Shown here: piece by piece, positions 34,222 to 35,991 of the stretch | How the letters are laid out: the number at the start of each line of letters is the position of its first letter | Position numbering within the stretch: position 1 is the first letter of the stretch | Assembly: GCA_017455585.1 (NCBI GenBank) | Contig: JAFSZU010000099.1 | Location: 1-35,991 of the forward strand | DNA from: Bacteroidaceae bacterium | GTDB lineage: Bacteria > Bacteroidota > Bacteroidia > Bacteroidales > Bacteroidaceae | Direction: 5' to 3' | Length of the DNA stretch: 35,991 nt | The notes under the pieces: generated by a model | Told to the model about the DNA's origin: nothing | Databases searched by the model: none | What the model saw: only the letters and a program-made list of their open reading frames with translations | Translations under genes and position numbers: made by a program

Positions 34222-34358
34222 AACTTAGGTGCGGAAACTTATACTTTTTATGTAGTTTCCGCACCTGAGTTCGATATTTTATGCGTTTTTCGCCTAACTT
34301 AGGTGCGGAAACTTATACTTTTTACGTAGTTTCCGCACCTGAGTTCGATATTTTATGC
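34222..34358. repeat. Two direct 63-bp copies of a hairpin element (period 74 bp)
   Basis: Copies at 34222-34284 and 34296-34358 differ by one base. Each contains AGGTGCGGAAACT...AGTTTCCGCACCT, a 13-bp inverted repeat around a short AT-rich loop. They lie between the start of the ATPase gene and the stop of the GH92 gene and fill most of that 201-bp gap. They could act as terminators of the GH92 transcript, although no clear U-tract follows. Confidence 0.88.
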
Positions 34359-34371
34359 AAGAATGATTGTG

Positions 34372-35991
34372 TTATTGCCGAATATCACCCATGGCCACTT
34401 GGTATTCGTGCCAGAGGGCATCGGCGGTGGCGGGGCGACCGAGGGCATAGGTGAGGGCGGCATCCCATGACCAGGGGATGACTTCGAGGCAGGAACGGTT
34501 GATGCGGCGGATGAAGTCGGGGTTCTTGGTGCGGCGCAGCCAGTCGAACCAGTAGCCTACATGGCGGTAGCCGTCGGTGTAGCTGCCACCGCGGGGGCGG
34601 TCTTTCTCGCCATGGAAGCCACCGTTCGCCACGCGCACGGCATCGGCGGTGCCCTCAATGATTTGCCAGAAGACGGGGTTAGTGCCATAGCTGCCAATGC
34701 CCTGGGGTTCCAGCTGGAAGGCGTGGGTCAGCTCATGGAGCAGGACACCGCGCGTCTCGAAATCCACGCGCGCCGTGTCATGGCTGACGAATGACTTCTC
34801 CACATGGCGGGTGCTGTAGAAGATTTCCACATAACCGCCGCCGCCATCCTTGGCAGAGACACCGGGATCGTCCTTGAGGACATAGCGCAAACGGTACAGC
34901 TGCGGGATGCTGTCCTTGGGAGTGAAGTAGAGCGTCTGCATTACCTCGCGGGCCACGCGGCGAATGTAGCTGTCGGGGTCGGGGATGAGGGCGCGGTAGA
35001 TGGCGGAGCCTTGGCTCTTGGGTGCTTGGTCAATGAATTGGATGGTGGAGAGGTGGCTGTCCCAAGAGGGAGAGGGGGTCTGGTTCAATAAGTATGGTTT
35101 ATCCTCCTTCTTAATACCCCGCTGCCGGTTGGGTTTGTTGGTCATTTCAAACTCCAAGGTGCCGCCGTCCAAAAGCTGTTGATGGGTTAAGTAAAGGCGG
35201 GAATAAGACTGGCCGTTGAGCAGGACACGCTTGACATAGCGGTTGCGGTCGCTGACCTTGGGAGCCTTGATGATGAGGTGCTTGCCGTTGGGCAGCGTCA
35301 CGTCGGCGTAGGGGAGGTATGGCGCGCCGAGTATGTACTGGTCGGTGCCGGGGCAGACGGGATAGAAGCCCAGGGCGGAGAAGATGAACCACGCCGACAT
35401 TTGCCCGCAGTCATCGTTGCCACCCAGGCCGCGGATGTCGTTGCGGTACATGCGGTTCGTGATGGTGCGCAGCCATTCCTGCGTCTTCCAGGGCTGCGAC
35501 GTCCACGCATAGAGATAGGGGACGTGGTGGCTGGGTTCGTTACCGTGGACATAGCCGCCCACGAGGCAGTCCAGCGTGATGTCCTCGTTGTCCTCGTAGT
35601 ATTTCTCCGGCAGGTGCATGGTGAACAGCGAGTCCAGGCGGCGCAGGAACACCGGCTCACCGCCCATCACCTCCATCAGCCCGGGGACATCATGCGGGAC
35701 ATGATAGGAGAAGTTCCATGAGTTGCCCTCGATGAAGCCTTCGCCGTAGGTCTGCAACGGATCCATGTCAGCCTTGAAGCGGCCGTCGGCATAGCGCGGT
35801 GTGGCAAAGCCCGTGCGGGGGTCAAAGGTATTGCGGTAATTGCGGGAACGGGCTTCGAACTCCTCTGCCATCTGCTTGTCGCCAAGTGCGCGGGCGGCGG
35901 CAGCGACGGCAAAGTCATCGTAGGCATATTCCAGTGTGTTGGAGGCCGCCGTGCCGTCGTGGTCAAAGGGTGCATAACCGCACTGCATATA
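34372..35991 (-). CDS. GH92 alpha-mannosidase C-terminal part fused to a basic-secretory-protein-type metallopeptidase domain (5' end missing)
   Basis: The frame runs to the window edge, so the N-terminus is outside; the ATG at 35988 is internal. The visible GH92 catalytic part (about 1-260) has FDHDGTAASNTLEYAYDD, GYVHGNEPSHHVPYLY and LGGNDDCGQMSAWFIFSALG, signatures of calcium-dependent exo-alpha-mannosidases. After the GH92 end (about 290) and a linker comes a second domain (about 318-538) with FYSTRHVEKSF, the zinc motif HELTHAFQ and WQIIEGTADAVR. These match the basic secretory protein family (PF04450, named from memory), whose members are predicted metallopeptidases. Fusion to GH92 suggests attack on glycosylated protein, such as mannosylated glycoprotein, rather than on xylan. 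That function is inferred. The stop is followed by the hairpin repeats at 34222-34358. Confidence 0.85.
   Translation of the reverse strand, partial: YMQCGYAPFDHDGTAASNTLEYAYDDFAVAAAARALGDKQMAEEFEARSRNYRNTFDPRTGFATPRYADGRFKADMDPLQTYGEGFIEGNSWNFSYHVPHDVPGLMEVMGGEPVFLRRLDSLFTMHLPEKYYEDNEDITLDCLVGGYVHGNEPSHHVPYLYAWTSQPWKTQEWLRTITNRMYRNDIRGLGGNDDCGQMSAWFIFSALGFYPVCPGTDQYILGAPYLPYADVTLPNGKHLIIKAPKVSDRNRYVKRVLLNGQSYSRLYLTHQQLLDGGTLEFEMTNKPNRQRGIKKEDKPYLLNQTPSPSWDSHLSTIQFIDQAPKSQGSAIYRALIPDPDSYIRRVAREVMQTLYFTPKDSIPQLYRLRYVLKDDPGVSAKDGGGGYVEIFYSTRHVEKSFVSHDTARVDFETRGVLLHELTHAFQLEPQGIGSYGTNPVFWQIIEGTADAVRVANGGFHGEKDRPRGGSYTDGYRHVGYWFDWLRRTKNPDFIRRINRSCLEVIPWSWDAALTYALGRPATADALWHEYQVAMGDIRQ

Overview
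The window looks like a chromosomal segment of a plant-fibre-degrading member of the Bacteroidales, most likely a gut or rumen Prevotella or relative. Reasons: Bacteroidetes-type -7 promoter motifs (TAnnTTTG), almost no Shine-Dalgarno signals, C-terminal tails of the type IX secretion type, a GH10-CE1 fusion with the same architecture as Xyn10D-Fae1A of Prevotella ruminicola, and a dense load of short intergenic repeat families. By eye the DNA is GC-rich (near 60%), which is high for the genus. No tRNA, rRNA, CRISPR array or transposase was seen.

Layout. (1) Bases 1-1284 (+): 3' part of a biotin-dependent carboxyltransferase (oxaloacetate decarboxylase alpha / pyruvate carboxylase B type), ending at a strong bidirectional terminator. 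(2) Bases 1345-19377 (-): eight consecutive secreted carbohydrate-active enzymes. In transcription order they are GH10 xylanase-CE1 feruloyl esterase, GH43 with a C-terminal beta-sandwich, GH95, GH29, GH43-CE1, CE6-like acetyl esterase, tandem GH43-GH43 and GH27. Divergent from them, on the + strand, is a GH115 alpha-glucuronidase (19552-22041). Together these nine enzymes look like a full toolkit for heavily decorated glucuronoarabinoxylan of grass or cereal cell walls: backbone (GH10), MeGlcA (GH115), arabinose/xylose (four GH43 domains), ferulate (two CE1 domains), acetyl (CE6), and terminal galactose or fucose caps (GH27, GH95, GH29). No SusC/SusD pair, transporter or regulator is in the window. 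(3) Bases 22042-25632 (-): leuB downstream of a SNF2-type helicase with a SWIM zinc finger. (4) Bases 25824-28763 (+): a multidomain protein with two receiver-like domains and the ATP-grasp half of PEP synthase. (5) 29083-30165 (+): OmpA-family porin. (6) 30366-32549 (-): yicC-gmk-nadD housekeeping operon. (7) 32731-34170 (-): an AT-richer AAA ATPase with a nuclease-like C-terminus. (8) 34372-35991 (-): the C-terminal part of a GH92 alpha-mannosidase fused to a basic-secretory-protein-type metallopeptidase domain, cut by the window end.

The most unusual feature is how several short repeat families have entered coding sequence. Palindrome-ended elements of exactly 108 and 126 bp sit in frame inside the tandem GH43 gene. 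A TTGAAAG heptad repeat encodes much of three signal peptides, the C-terminus of the ATP-grasp protein and part of the helicase. A 15-bp repeat element adds about 59 residues to the helicase. TATAAG-type repeat arrays supply start codons. The same heptad repeat forms a terminator hairpin at 28908-28954.
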